Under the pieces are notes generated by a model. The model saw only the letters and a list, made by a program, of their open reading frames with translations. It searched no databases and had not been told where the DNA came from. Made by a program: the position numbers and the translations under genes. DNA of 13,706 nt from contig CAYOXM010000029.1 of assembly GCA_964407925.1 (NCBI GenBank), positions 1 through 13,706 on the forward strand. Direction: 5' to 3'. Of the stretch, positions 13,437 to 13,706 are shown piece by piece (position 1 is the first letter of the stretch; every line of letters starts with the position of its first letter). Origin of the DNA: CAYOXM01 sp964407925. GTDB lineage: Bacteria > Patescibacteriota > Patescibacteriia > SG8-24.

Positions 13437-13706
13437 TCACTTTTGATCGAGCGCCGCTTCCTTCACCCGTTGCCGGGCTTCCTGGTCGGCGCGCGTCCAG
13501 AAATAGTCGCCGTGGTCGGCGAACGCCATCGCTTCCGCGCGCCAGGGCGAACGGGCGGCGACGGCCTTGTGCATCATCTGGCAGACCTTCCTGTAGGAAG
13601 GATGGCCGGCCGGCTGGGTGCGCAGCTCGATCATGTGCATGAGCGCGCGGTCGTTGATGCCGAGCGTCCAGCGCACGAGTGAGCCGTGGAGCGTGGCGTA
13701 CGACGC
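13437..13706 (-). CDS. thyX: ThyX-like flavin-dependent thymidylate synthase, C-terminal end (5' end outside window)
   Basis: 89 residues are visible, and the frame stays open to the window edge, so the start lies beyond it. The sequence VRWTLGINDRALMHMIELR matches the ThyX region where Asn and Arg residues bind dUMP and FAD and a helix carries the conserved LMH.xELR pattern. ELRTQPAGHPSYRKV recalls a longer ThyX-like subgroup known from several uncultured bacteria. ThyX methylates dUMP to dTMP with methylenetetrahydrofolate and reduced flavin. The following gene, tmk, uses dTMP. Pathway adjacency supports the call, but most of the protein is unseen, so the RHR(x)7-8S signature cannot be checked. 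Confidence 0.72.
   Translation of the reverse strand, partial: ASYATLHGSLVRWTLGINDRALMHMIELRTQPAGHPSYRKVCQMMHKAVAARSPWRAEAMAFADHGDYFWTRADQEARQRVKEAALDQK

Noticed and set aside
1..13706. CRISPR array, toxin-antitoxin pair, restriction system or transposase
   Set aside because: No regularly spaced repeats and no corresponding protein motifs were found on either strand.

Overview
The window is GC-rich, densely packed bacterial chromosome. Gene content suggests a Patescibacteria/CPR-type genome, Parcubacteria-like rather than one with recoded UGA, since TGA serves as the stop of several intact genes (SPFH gene, miaA, gatB, tmk, thyX). Supporting signs are a 58-residue DUF5679 zinc-ribbon protein, a long SPFH protein, charged coiled-coil proteins of unknown function, a partial thyX next to tmk, and many start codons without a Shine-Dalgarno (SD) sequence. 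This placement is inference from gene types, not a phylogeny.

Layout. Positions 1-1335 (+) hold the 3' part of thrS, closed by hairpins. From 1491 to 6982 all genes lie on the minus strand: two related coiled-coil genes (1491-2579 and 2686-4065), a 130-residue protein of unknown function (4212-4604) and a 679-residue SPFH/flotillin-like membrane protein (4943-6982). Each has its own probable terminator. From 7151 to 9877 genes are on the plus strand: miaB, miaA and a DUF5679 protein. From 10331 to the end they are again on the minus strand: gatB, a multi-pass membrane protein, tmk and the 3' end of thyX.

Functional logic. miaA and miaB act in sequence to make ms2i6A37 in tRNA. thyX and tmk make dTMP and then dTDP, and are close enough to be one operon. 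thrS and gatB belong to aminoacyl-tRNA supply. The SPFH protein probably forms a membrane scaffold. The coiled-coil pair is the least understood part: the two proteins share several motifs in a rearranged order.

The spaces between genes are unusual. Three of them (about 4670-4880, 8485-8605 and 9950-10330) are filled by GC-rich inverted repeats far larger than a terminator needs. The one between miaB and miaA has a perfect 16-bp outer stem that contains the miaB stop codon. I saw no CRISPR array, tRNA, rRNA, insertion sequence or defence gene.
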